A stretch of 64,000 bases of DNA from an uncultured Crocinitomix sp. (lineage in GTDB: Bacteria; Bacteroidota; Bacteroidia; Flavobacteriales_D; Crocinitomicaceae), in contig CAJQHR010000056.1 in the NCBI GenBank assembly GCA_905478225.1, forward strand, positions 1-64,000. The letters run 5' to 3'. The position numbers and the translations under genes were made by a program. The notes under the pieces were generated by a model that saw nothing but the letters and a program-made list of their open reading frames with translations, did no database searches and had not been told where the DNA came from. Shown here in pieces: positions 45,202 through 54,600 of the stretch (the stretch's first letter is position 1; each line of letters opens with the position of its first letter).

Positions 45202-46657
45202 AGACTGTTTAAAACTTCAGGTAAAGCTGCAATAATATCAGAAGTCAATAATCCGATTTCACCTTTTCGGGTTGCGGCATTATCTCCAGCAAGTCCATGA
45301 TAATAAATGCCGTTTATGGCAGCTTCCAATGGTGAGTAGCCTTGCGCTAAAAACGAGCCAATAATTCCTGTAAGGGCGTCTCCCATTCCAGCTGTCGCCA
45401 TTCCAGCGTTCCCAGTTGAATTAATGTATAATTTGCCACTTGGTGCTGTCAGTTTTGAATAAGGGCCTTTTTGAATAATGAATACGCCGTGCTTCTTTGA
45501 AAATGCCTTTTGTTTTTCGAGTAATTCTTCTGGTCGATTTGCTGCACCTATAAGGCGTTTTAATTCACCCAAATGTGGCGTTAAATACTGCCCTTAGGTA
45601 ATTGATGCAATAAATCGCTGTGTCCTGCTATTAGATTTAATCCATCTGCATCAACGACAATATGTCCTTTAAATTTAAAGGCGAGTTCTAATAATTTTTT
45701 ACTGTTTTCGCTTTTCCCAAGCCCTGGGCCAATTGCTACGGCTTTAGTTTTTACGGGAATTTTTTTTGGGTGATCTCCAATATATATTGCTTCGGGTAAT
45801 TTAGTTGCTAAAGGAATTATGGCATTTTGATGACTGATCAATCCTACATAGCCACATCCAGTTTTAAAAGCTGCATGTGCACACAATAGCGCTGCTCCAA
45901 TCATGTTCTCGCTTCCAGCAATTACAGTTAAATATCCTTTGGTTCCTTTAAAAGCAAAGGCTGAAATTGGGTGAAGTTGAGCTTCTGTTCGCTCAATGTA
46001 TGTTGCGATTTCTGGTGCTTTAAAATCACCTAAAAGTCCAATTGGTAGAGTTGAAAAGTGTCCGCAATAAAACGCGTATTCCTCAAAGAAAAAGGGTAGT
46101 TTGGGAATTTGAAAACTCAATGTCGCATCCGCTTTAATAATAGTGGACAAATCATTTTCTGCATTGCTGCCAATATAAAGTCCACTTGGTAAATCAATGG
46201 ATACAATCGGAATGTTACTTCCATTCATTTTTAAAACAATATCCGCTAACCAGTTTTTTATTGGACGATCAAGTCCTGCACAAAAAATGCAATCCACAAG
46301 CAAATCACCTTCCGGAATAAAATCACCTGCATTTGATAAAGAGTGACACATCACCTGCTCTGGTAGTCGTGCTAAATTCGAAGCAAAGTCGTTACTTGCT
46401 TGGTTTGTATATTCGCAAGCGTATACCGCGACGTGATATCCTCGTTCAGCAAGAATTCGAGCAATGGCCAATCCCTCCCCCGCATTATTGCCTTTACCGC
46501 ATACAATTGAAACGGATTCAAAAACAAATGATCCAATTATTTTTTTTCAGCAGGCTATGGCTGCACGCTCCATTAAATCGAGAGACGATATGGGAGTATT
46601 TTCTATGGTGTATGCGTCCCAAGCTTTCACCTGTTCGGCTCCGTAAATTGCGCTCAT
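45198..46657 (-). pseudogene. nnr: Bifunctional NAD(P)H-hydrate epimerase/dehydratase, broken twice
   Basis: Repairs NAD(P)HX. The ATG at 46657 overlaps coaE (ATGA). The epimerase domain (CGKGNNAGEGLAIARILA) is interrupted by TGA at codon 37 (46547-46549), where the family has an ordinary residue (probably Trp: IAC[W]KKI). The dehydratase domain (AIGPGLGKS, VVDADGLNLIAG) is broken at 45583-45586, where ATTTAACG needs one more T to join SI to LTPHLGELKRLI. The last frame carries GMATAGMGDALTG. Total length 1460 bp is one short of 1461 (486 codons plus stop). The two parts remain open separately (46471-45581 and 45572-45198). Confidence 0.8.
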
Positions 46658-47241
46658 GAGTTTAATTTAGCAATTAAATCATTGACTTGAGGAATCAATA
46701 GGGTAGAATTGTCGTTTATGAGAACATGATCCGCCAAGTTTTCTTTTTCCGCATCAGGCCACTGCTTATTAATCCGTTTGTGAACCGCTTCCGCAGAAAT
46801 ATGGTCACGTTTCATTACCCGTTCAATTCGAATTGCTTCTGGCGCAGTTACTAAAACAGTTGCATCATACAACTTATAAGCACCTGTTTCAAATAAAATG
46901 GCTGCCTCGTTAAAAACAAGTGTGGTAGTCTGCTTCTCTGCCCAGTTGGTGAATGATTGACGAACGGCAGGATGTACAACGTTGTTAATTGCAGTCAATA
47001 AATTTTGATCAGTAAAAATTTTTTGGGCTATAAATGGGAGGTTTAATTCCTCATTTTTATAAGCCTCAACACCGAATATTTCTCGAATCTTTGTCTTTAC
47101 ATCCTCATTGGAATTTAGAATTTCTTTGGCGGCTTTGTCTGAATAAAAAACGGGATAACCCGTGGCATGGATGATACTGCAAATAATTGATTTTCCAGCA
47201 CCGATACCACCGGTTATCCCGATCAGTTTTTTATTACTCAA
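46654..47241 (-). CDS. coaE: Dephospho-CoA kinase CoaE
   Basis: Phosphorylates dephospho-CoA in the last step of CoA synthesis. P-loop GGIGAGKS is at residues 11-18, followed by the substrate segment FYSDKAAKEIL, HPAVRQSF and the lid-region RIERVMKRDH. The 195-residue length is normal. It overlaps the nnr pseudogene downstream and follows siaC by 3 bp. Confidence 0.95.
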   Translation of the reverse strand: MSNKKLIGITGGIGAGKSIICSIIHATGYPVFYSDKAAKEILNSNEDVKTKIREIFGVEAYKNEELNLPFIAQKIFTDQNLLTAINNVVHPAVRQSFTNWAEKQTTTLVFNEAAILFETGAYKLYDATVLVTAPEAIRIERVMKRDHISAEAVHKRINKQWPDAEKENLADHVLINDNSTLLIPQVNDLIAKLNS

Positions 47242-47244
47242 GAC

Positions 47245-47628
47245 CTATATTTCTTCTACTTCAATCATTTTGAAGGGTAAAGATATTATGGCATCATAAT
47301 CTTCACCTGCTTCAGCCATATCTTCATCATCTTCCTCATAATACCAGTTCACATTCACCTCAGTTTCGCCATTGTTAAGTGATTCTAACTGCTTGAATAA
47401 ATCAAGGATGCACTTAGATGAGGACGTATTAAAATACTCCATTTTCACATCTACAATTGTTGAGGGTTTTGGATTTGCTCCATACGCGTCAATCCAATCA
47501 TTAAGAGGTTTATAAAACTCAATTGAATTTTCAGGTATTGATCTTCCTGTTAATTCAAGGGTTCCATCAGCTGAATTAAAATTCACCGTAGGTGTTTTTG
47601 CTGATCCTTCCAAATTTAAATTTTCCAT
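47245..47628 (-). CDS. SiaC-family regulatory phosphoprotein (DUF1987)
   Basis: A 127-residue protein of the SiaC/DUF1987 family, the phosphorylatable partner in Sia systems of Pseudomonas. There, SiaB kinase phosphorylates SiaC, SiaA phosphatase reverses this, and free SiaC binds the diguanylate cyclase SiaD. The motif MEYFNTSSSKCILDLFKQLE holds the Thr/Ser cluster around the phosphosite, and a C-terminal acidic region precedes LPFKMIEV. SiaB lies just upstream (11 bp). No diguanylate cyclase is seen in the window. Confidence 0.85.
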   Translation of the reverse strand: MENLNLEGSAKTPTVNFNSADGTLELTGRSIPENSIEFYKPLNDWIDAYGANPKPSTIVDVKMEYFNTSSSKCILDLFKQLESLNNGETEVNVNWYYEEDDEDMAEAGEDYDAIISLPFKMIEVEEI

Positions 47629-47639
47629 ACTAATTTATA

Positions 47640-48191
47640 TTACTCTTCAATTTTAACTGACAAGCCATAAAAGGTTAAATTATCATTAATGGGAGAAAAA
47701 TCGTAATTCAATTTTTTTCCCGATTTTCTTGCAATGTCTATCATTCCCAAACCAGCCGTTCCTTTTTCTGACATTGTACCTTCGTTTAAAACTTGTTTGT
47801 AATAAGCTTTTAACTCTTCTTTGCTCATCCCGTTAATCAAGTCTAATTTCCCTCTCAAGCTTTCAACTTCATTAGGTTTAATGTAATTGCCCGTGGTTAT
47901 CGTATAGGTTGAGACAGTTTTTGCAATCATGAATAGGGAATTCAATTCATTTTGGTCGGTATCAAGATCATCAATATCTTCGTCAATGTGGTGGTAAAGG
48001 TTCTGTAAACATTCTACAAGTACATTAAATACTTTCTTCTTGATCTTGGGACGTTCATCAAAACGTTCCATTTTAGATTCTATGATTTGAAGAATCGTAG
48101 TCAGCAACTCCGAAGTCATTATTCCTTTAAAGGACAGAATTACATTCCGCTCTTCTAGTTGCTTATATATGTCATAAATCTTTGTCACCAA
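47640..48191 (-). CDS. SiaB-family protein kinase (DUF6272)
   Basis: A 183-residue GHKL-like kinase of the SiaB family. The segments VLVECLQNLYHHIDED (N-box-like) and TAGLGMIDIARKSGKKLNYD (G-box-like) match a compact HATPase fold. It probably phosphorylates the adjacent SiaC. The 5' neighbour at 48412 is divergent, and the 220-bp gap holds the promoter of that methyltransferase gene. Confidence 0.85.
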   Translation of the reverse strand: MVTKIYDIYKQLEERNVILSFKGIMTSELLTTILQIIESKMERFDERPKIKKKVFNVLVECLQNLYHHIDEDIDDLDTDQNELNSLFMIAKTVSTYTITTGNYIKPNEVESLRGKLDLINGMSKEELKAYYKQVLNEGTMSEKGTAGLGMIDIARKSGKKLNYDFSPINDNLTFYGLSVKIEE

Positions 48192-48362
48192 ATTCGGCTG
48201 ATAGGAGCAAATATATAAAAATAATAGTCGTAAAAAAGGATATCTTAATATATTTTAGCAAGTTACGTAAACCAAGTTGTTAATTATGCTAAATATCAAG
48301 CAGCACAGCCAAATATTGATCGACATATTTAAACTTTGACTTCGTTTCAAACGGGGTTCACT

Positions 48363-48392
48363 TTGTAATGCAATAAAACTGTTGTACTTTTG
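48363..48392 (+). promoter_or_regulatory. Full Bacteroidota promoter for 48412 methyltransferase
   Basis: TTG at 48363-48365, 19-bp spacer, then TACTTTTG at 48385-48392, matching TTG-N19-TAnnTTTG. Predicted transcription start is near 48399, 13 nt before the ATG at 48412. Confidence 0.75.
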
Positions 48393-48411
48393 CCTCAAAA
48401 AATCAACATTA

Positions 48412-49143
48412 ATGAAGGAATGGTTCGAGTCGTGGTTTGATACACGTTACTATCATATTCTTTACAAGAATCGCGATCATTCAGAAGCGGAATTGTTCAT
48501 CCGAAATCTTTTTGGTGAATTAGATGTTTCTCAATCGTCAAAGGTTTTAGATTTAGCCTGTGGTAAAGGTCGTCATTCGATTTTTGTCAATTCATTGGGG
48601 TATAACACTACAGGGGTTGATTTGTCTGCAGAAAGTATTGAAACCGCGAAGTTAAATGAATCAGATAGTCTCCATTTTTTTCAGCACGATATGCGTTTGC
48701 CTATTGAGGGAGCGAGTTTTGACTTGGTTTTGAATTTATTTACAAGTTTCGGTTATTTCCAAGACACTGCGCAAAATGAAAAAATGCTTTCATCCATTCA
48801 TAATTACTTGTCTGATGAAGGAAGGTTGGTCATTGATTTTTTTAATGCAGAAACCGTATTACGAGATTTAGTGCAAACTGAAACGAAATTAATTGATGGA
48901 ATTGCTTTTAATATTTCAAAAACCATTGAAAATGGGTCCATTGTAAAGGATATAAATTTTCAGGACCGCGGAGACGATTATAATTTTCAAGAGCGAGTTC
49001 AAGCCTTGAAATTATCCGATTTTGAAAATATGTTAGCGCATACAGACTTTGAGCTTGATGCAATCTATGGTAATTATCAGTTAGAAAGGTTTGATTCAAA
49101 CTCGGAACGATTGATTATTGTAGCAAAAAAGATAAAAAAATGA
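48412..49143 (+). CDS. Class I SAM-dependent methyltransferase
   Basis: A 243-residue cytoplasmic methyltransferase. SAM-binding motif I VLDLACGKGRHS is near residue 45, motif II is in TTGVDLSAESI and motif IV in FDLVLNLFTSFGYF. The substrate is unknown. The ATG at 48412 is chosen because an upstream in-frame TTG (48382) lies inside the promoter. It overlaps the ZIP transporter gene by 4 bp. Confidence 0.88.
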   Translation: MKEWFESWFDTRYYHILYKNRDHSEAELFIRNLFGELDVSQSSKVLDLACGKGRHSIFVNSLGYNTTGVDLSAESIETAKLNESDSLHFFQHDMRLPIEGASFDLVLNLFTSFGYFQDTAQNEKMLSSIHNYLSDEGRLVIDFFNAETVLRDLVQTETKLIDGIAFNISKTIENGSIVKDINFQDRGDDYNFQERVQALKLSDFENMLAHTDFELDAIYGNYQLERFDSNSERLIIVAKKIKK

Positions 49144-49847
49144 GTATAACTCTTCAATTGGTGCTTTTTCTTTTCTCAGTATTAATGGGGGGATTGCTGG
49201 TTGAATTTTTGAAAAAAACAGCAAGTATTAAGATGTTGCTTTCCTTTAGTGGCGGATTTTTACTCACGATCATTTTTACCCACATCTTGCCTGAATCATA
49301 TGAGCAGATTCAACATATGGGCATTTTTATTTTAGTGGGATTCTTTCTGCAATTGGTATTGGAGTATTTTTCGCAAGGCGCCGAGCACGGTCATACGCAT
49401 GTGCATAAAAATGTAGTGAGTCATTTCCCAATTGCCATTTTCTTAAGTTTAAGTTTACACGCTTTTATTGAAGCTATTCCTTTGAACCATGGATTGCAAC
49501 ATGATCATGCGCACGGTATGAATGATTTGTACTGGGGTGTATTCATACATAAAATTCCGGTAGCCATAGCTTTGAAAACAATTTTAGATGCTTCGGGTGT
49601 TTCAAAACGAAGCTCATGGATTTATTTAATCATATTCGGTTTAACGGCGCCGTTAGGGTTGATTTTTGGAGAGTTTGTTATGGCCAATTTCGAGGTTTCA
49701 CTCTCGTGGTTATTAGCAATCGCAATCGGTATGTTTTTTCACGTGTCAACTACAATTATTTTCGAATCTTCAGAAGGACACAAGATTAATATTCTCAAAT
49801 TAATAGCGATACTAGCAGGTTTCGGTGTGGGAATCGCAATTGGCTAA
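49140..49847 (+). CDS. ZIP-family metal transporter
   Basis: A 235-residue inner-membrane transporter with about eight hydrophobic segments and metal-binding histidines: EHGHTHVHKN in the cytoplasmic loop, LHAFIEAIPLNHG (TM4), FIHKIPVAIAL (TM5) and FFHVSTTIIFE. Probably imports zinc or another divalent metal. It is coupled to the methyltransferase by ATGA. Confidence 0.9.
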   Translation: MSITLQLVLFLFSVLMGGLLVEFLKKTASIKMLLSFSGGFLLTIIFTHILPESYEQIQHMGIFILVGFFLQLVLEYFSQGAEHGHTHVHKNVVSHFPIAIFLSLSLHAFIEAIPLNHGLQHDHAHGMNDLYWGVFIHKIPVAIALKTILDASGVSKRSSWIYLIIFGLTAPLGLIFGEFVMANFEVSLSWLLAIAIGMFFHVSTTIIFESSEGHKINILKLIAILAGFGVGIAIG

Positions 49848-49922
49848 TTTAGAACAAAATTCTATTGCTCATTTTGGTCTGAAATAGGCAGTTATTTTCT
49901 TAAATTCTATGTAAATTCTATG

Positions 49923-49930
49923 TAAATTTG
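49923..49930 (+). promoter_or_regulatory. Bacteroidota -7 box for peroxiredoxin
   Basis: TAAATTTG matches TAnnTTTG exactly, 38 bp upstream of the ATG. It is preceded by two copies of the direct repeat AAATTCTATGT. Confidence 0.45.
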
Positions 49931-49968
49931 TATCGAAATTTGAATTTTAATTATAAAACAATAAAATA

Positions 49969-50601
49969 ATGGGAGTATTAGTAGGTAAAAAAGCACCAGT
50001 TTTTTCTGCACCAGCAGTGGTAAACGGTGGCGAAGTTGTAAATGACTTTTCATTGGAGCAATTTTTAGGTAAAAATGAAGTGATTTTATTCTTTTATCCA
50101 AAAGATTTTACGTTTGTATGCCCAAGTGAATTGCACGCGTTTCAATCAAAATTAGGTGAGTTTGAGAATAGAGGAGTGAAAATCGTTGCATGTTCAACAG
50201 ATACTGAAGAGTCTCACTGGGGATGGTTGCAAATGTCAAAGAATGATGGAGGAATTAAAGGTGTGACATATCCAATAATTGCAGATACAAATAAGACAAT
50301 TTCAGACGCTTATGACGTGTTATTAGGCGAGTATGATTATGATTTAGAAGGAAGATTGATTGCTTCTGATACAATGATCGCTTACCGTGGATTATTCTTG
50401 ATTGACAAAAATGGCATAGTGCGTCATCAAATTGTCAATGACTTGCCATTGGGTAGAAACGTTGATGAAGCAATTCGTATGGTAGACGCATTACAATTTA
50501 CAGAGGAGCATGGAGAAGTTTGTCCAGCAAACTGGAACAGTGGAGATGCAGCAATGACGGCAACGCATGAAGGTGTTGCTGATTACTTAGCAAAAAACTA
50601 A
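49969..50601 (+). CDS. Peroxiredoxin (typical 2-Cys, AhpC-type)
   Basis: A 210-residue thiol peroxidase that reduces H2O2, alkyl peroxides and peroxynitrite. The peroxidatic Cys51 is in FTFVCPSE and the resolving Cys185 in GEVCPANW. The FYPKDFTF and RGLFLIDKNG segments match AhpC/Prx1. It stands alone with its own -7 box. No AhpF is nearby. Confidence 0.95.
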   Translation: MGVLVGKKAPVFSAPAVVNGGEVVNDFSLEQFLGKNEVILFFYPKDFTFVCPSELHAFQSKLGEFENRGVKIVACSTDTEESHWGWLQMSKNDGGIKGVTYPIIADTNKTISDAYDVLLGEYDYDLEGRLIASDTMIAYRGLFLIDKNGIVRHQIVNDLPLGRNVDEAIRMVDALQFTEEHGEVCPANWNSGDAAMTATHEGVADYLAKN

Positions 50602-50784
50602 AAGCGCAATTACAATTTTGTTTATTAATTCTAAGATTTTAATTTTGAATTAATAAACAAGAAAATAGTATAAACAAGCCATTTACTTTTGTGTAAATAG
50701 CTTGTTTCGTTTTAGTTATAATTTTCAATTCCTGATAAAAATCAGATAGAATTCTGAACAATTAAGTTTTTTTTAACACGGGTT

Positions 50785-51564
50785 TTAGTCTAAAGTCTGT
50801 ATTATCTCTTCAGTTGAAATAGCCATCTCCGTTTTTTTCTTGTCTAACTTGTCGTAAAACATTTTAGTGGCTGTAACGGTAAGTATATGCGGTAAAACTG
50901 CAATCGCAGCCGCGTAAGGTATGATAAGCCCATGTTTTTGGGGAAGATAAATTCCTAAATTAAATACAAGCCCAAGTACAATGCAAGCCAACCAATTTTT
51001 ACGTGCATACTTCCAACTATTTTTCGCACTAATTTCTTCTAATTCTAGTCCAAAATCAAAGAATGAAAACCCAACGAAAAAGGCAATATTCATAATTGCC
51101 GCAATCTCATAAAAAAGGTCTCCAAAAATAAATGAGAGTAACCAAAACACTATGGTTACCCCTATTTGCATTAAAAATGCAATGATGAGTATGGCCAGCA
51201 TTCTTCGAAATGAACGTAGAAAAATGCCGAGTGAAAATCCAAGTGTCTCTCCTGTTAAATCCTCTCTAGTTTTTTCAGCAATAAATGCATTGATAGGGGA
51301 CAAAAGCACCAGTACGAAAAACTCAAAAATCATGAAAGAAATGAAGCCAAATAAGGATTTTAAGTTTGACACTAACCAGCCAATTAGCCACCAATCTTCC
51401 ATGAACGAAACGCCGCTTCCCAAAGAGCTTCCACCTGAAAATAGAAAATAAAAGAGTAAGGCTAGAATAATCGCCGGAACAAAATAACCGTACAAACTTT
51501 TCTTGTGTACGAGTGTTAAAGCATAACTAAAACCGTTAATATCCTGTTGAAAACTCAATGTCAT
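50785..51564 (-). CDS. EI24-domain membrane protein (CysZ-like)
   Basis: A 259-residue integral membrane protein of the EI24 family, with the opening FSYALTLVHKKSLYGYFVPA and about six transmembrane segments. LSPINAFIAEKTREDLTGE and KMFYDKLDKKK follow. I take the ATG at 51564: upstream codons overlap the 5' end of dnaE and are shadow sequence. CysZ relatives transport sulfate, but that role is not supported by any neighbour. Confidence 0.8.
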   Translation of the reverse strand: MTLSFQQDINGFSYALTLVHKKSLYGYFVPAIILALLFYFLFSGGSSLGSGVSFMEDWWLIGWLVSNLKSLFGFISFMIFEFFVLVLLSPINAFIAEKTREDLTGETLGFSLGIFLRSFRRMLAILIIAFLMQIGVTIVFWLLSFIFGDLFYEIAAIMNIAFFVGFSFFDFGLELEEISAKNSWKYARKNWLACIVLGLVFNLGIYLPQKHGLIIPYAAAIAVLPHILTVTATKMFYDKLDKKKTEMAISTEEIIQTLD

Positions 51565-51625
51565 ATCCGTGAAATTAATGGCTACCTTAGATAGCTCATA
51601 TTTGACAAGAATAATTCCCCCGAGA

Positions 51626-54600
51626 ATGTACATTATATTTGATACTGAAACAACTGGTTTACCTAAGAATTGGAAAGCGCCGTACACCGATACGGACAAC
51701 TGGCCAAGATGTATCCAAATTGCATGGCAACTGCATGATGAACTAGGGGAACTGATTGAAAACAAAGACTATCTCGTAAAACCAGACGGTTTCAATATTC
51801 CTTATGATGCAGAGCGAATTCATGGTATTTCTACTGAATTAGCAGAAGAGCAAGGTGTTCCATTGAGTCAAGTTTTAGAAGAGTTTAATGAGGCCTTAGG
51901 AAAAGCGAAATTTGTCGTGGGTCAAAACGTGGGTTTTGATAACAACGTAATGGGTTGTGAGTTTCACCGAATGAGCGTTGAAACGGAACTCAATAACATG
52001 TCCGTTTTGGATACCTGTACTGAAAAAACAGCACAGCTCTGCCAAATTCCAGGAGGGCGAGGTGGTAAGTTTAAATTACCGACATTAACTGAATTACACG
52101 AATTTTTATTCAACGTTCCATTTTCTGAAGCGCACAATGCCACCGCAGATGTTGAGGCAACTGCGCGTTGCTTCTTTAAACTCCTAAGAACAGGGAATTA
52201 CACAGGTCAAGAATTAGATGCCACAGATGATTATTTGCGGGCATTTATTGAAAAGAATAGAGGTCAAGTTAAGCCTTACGGATTAACGCATGTAAACCTC
52301 AAGGAAGAAAGTGAGAAGATTAAGGCGCTGCTAGCCGAAGAGGCTCCAGATGATCAAATTATTGATCTTTCTGGAAACAAAGCCAAGTTAAAAGGAGTCG
52401 CTTTTTCACACCTTCATAATCATTCACAATTCTCCATACTTCAATCTACCATTCAAATTAAAGAATTGGTAAAAAAGGCTGCTGAACTAGGAAGTCCATC
52501 AGTCGCGTTGACGGATACGGGTAATATGATGGCGGCCTTTCACTTTGTGCGTGAGGTTTTAAACTATAATAAAGATGTTGCTAAAAAAGCAGCTGAATCC
52601 GCGGAAAAAGGGGAAGCTTTTCATGGCAAACCAATGGTGCCAATAGTGGGTTGTGAATTTAACGTTTGTAAAGATCATACCGATAAAAGTCAGAAAGACA
52701 ATGGCTATCGAGTAGTGCTTTTGGCTAAGAATATGAGCGGATATTTAAATCTTGCCAAAATGTCTTCAGCGGCATTTACGGATGGGTTTTATTATGTACC
52801 GCGAATTGATAAAACACTCATTGAAACCTATAAGGAAGATGTGATGTGTTTAACGGGCAATATGAATGGAGAAGTTCCTGGTAAGATTTTAAACCTTGGA
52901 GAAAAACAGGCAGAAGAAGCATTGCTTTGGTATAAAGAGCAGTTTGGAGATGATCTCTATATTGAAATCATGCGCCACGGAATTGAGGAGGAAGATCGGG
53001 TCAATAAAACCTTAATTGAATTTCATAAAAAGCACGATATAAAGTTGGTGGCAACCAACGACACTTACTACGCCGAAAAAACGGATGCACCGGCACACGA
53101 CATATTGCTATGTGTTAAAGATGGTGAATTGCGTTCAACTCCGAAAGGCAGAGGACGAGGTTTTCGCTTCGGGCTAGAGAATGAAGAGTATTACTTCAAA
53201 TCCACCGAAGAAATGAAGCAACTGTTCATTGATTTGCCGGATGCAATTATCAATACAAATGAAATTGCCGCGAAATGCGAGCCTTATGATTTGGCCCGAG
53301 ATATTCTTTTGCCCGCTTTCGATATACCTGAAGAATATACTGATGCTGAAGACGATAAAGATGGTGGTAAACGTGGTGAGAATAATTATTTGAGGCACTT
53401 GACGTATGAGGGTGCCAAAGAGCGTTATAGCGAAATCACTCCAGAAATAAGTGAGCGATTAGATTTTGAATTAGAAACTGTTGCAAATACGGGTTATCCA
53501 GGATATTTCTTAATTGTATGGGATTTCTTGGTGGCAGCGCGTGAAATGGGCGTTTCTGTTGGGCCAGGTAGGGGATCTGCGGCGGGTTCTGTTGTGGCTT
53601 ATGCGCTGAAAATTACAAATATTGATCCGCTAAAGTATGATTTGCTATTTGAGAGGTTCTTGAATCCTGAAAGGGTTTCCATGCCCGATATTGATATTGA
53701 TTTTGATGATGAAGGTCGTCAAAGTGTTATTGATTGGGTAATTAATAAGTATGGATCGAGTCAAGTAGCGCAAATTATTACTTACGGAACAATGGCTGCA
53801 AAGTCTTCTATCCGAGATACATCAAGGGTATTGGACTTGCCATTGCACGAAGCAGATCGGCTCGCGAAACTTGTTCCAGACATTAAGTTGAATAAGATTT
53901 TTGGTTTAGATGATGTTGCTTTAGCGGATAATTTGAATGACAATCAAGACGATATTGCCCGTGCGAATGAACTGAAAGAAATTTCGAAAGGCAATGATTT
54001 ACAAGCCGAAGTGGTTCGGATGGCGCTGAAGTTGGAAGGATCAATGCGGAACACAGGGATTCATGCGTGTGGCGTTATCATTACGCCAGATGACATTACC
54101 AATTTCGTTCCGGTTGCATTGGCCAAAGATTCTGACATGTACTGTACCCAATTCGACAACTCAGTTGCAGAGGATGCGGGATTATTGAAAATGGATTTCT
54201 TGGGTCTGAAAACATTGACCCTAATTAAGGATGCTGTCAAAATTGTAAAGCATAGACATGATGTTGATTTGTATCCGGATGACTTTCCTATTGATGATGA
54301 AAAGACATATGAACTTTTCCAACGAGGTGAAACGGTAGGAATTTTTCAATATGAATCTGCAGGGATGCAGAAGTATTTGCGCGAATTGAAGCCAACGGTT
54401 TTTGCCGATCTGATTGCAATGAATGCTCTATACAGACCTGGACCTTTGGAATACATTCCTTCGTTCATTCGCAGAAAACACGGAACAGAAGAAATTGTTT
54501 ATGACATTGACGCCACGAAGGAATATTTGGAGGAAACCTACGGAATTACAGTATACCAAGAGCAAGTAATGCTTTTGTCGCAAAGTTTGGCAGGATTCTC

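Noticed and set aside
9224-46549. Reassignment of TGA or TAA to sense codons to explain in-frame stops
   Set aside because: Many intact genes end in TGA, TAA or TAG at their natural ends (e.g. bioB, coaE and lpxD with TGA), and the broken genes have different stop codons and indels.
46333-46659. Plus-strand frames covering the broken nnr 5' part
   Set aside because: The minus frame has a clear epimerase sequence on both sides of the TGA and the ATGA overlap with coaE, so the plus frames are shadows.
51569-51625. 19-residue extension of dnaE and 67-residue extension of the EI24 protein into each other
   Set aside because: The two extensions overlap on opposite strands; conserved N-termini are at 51626 (FDTETTG) and 51564 (MTLSFQQ).
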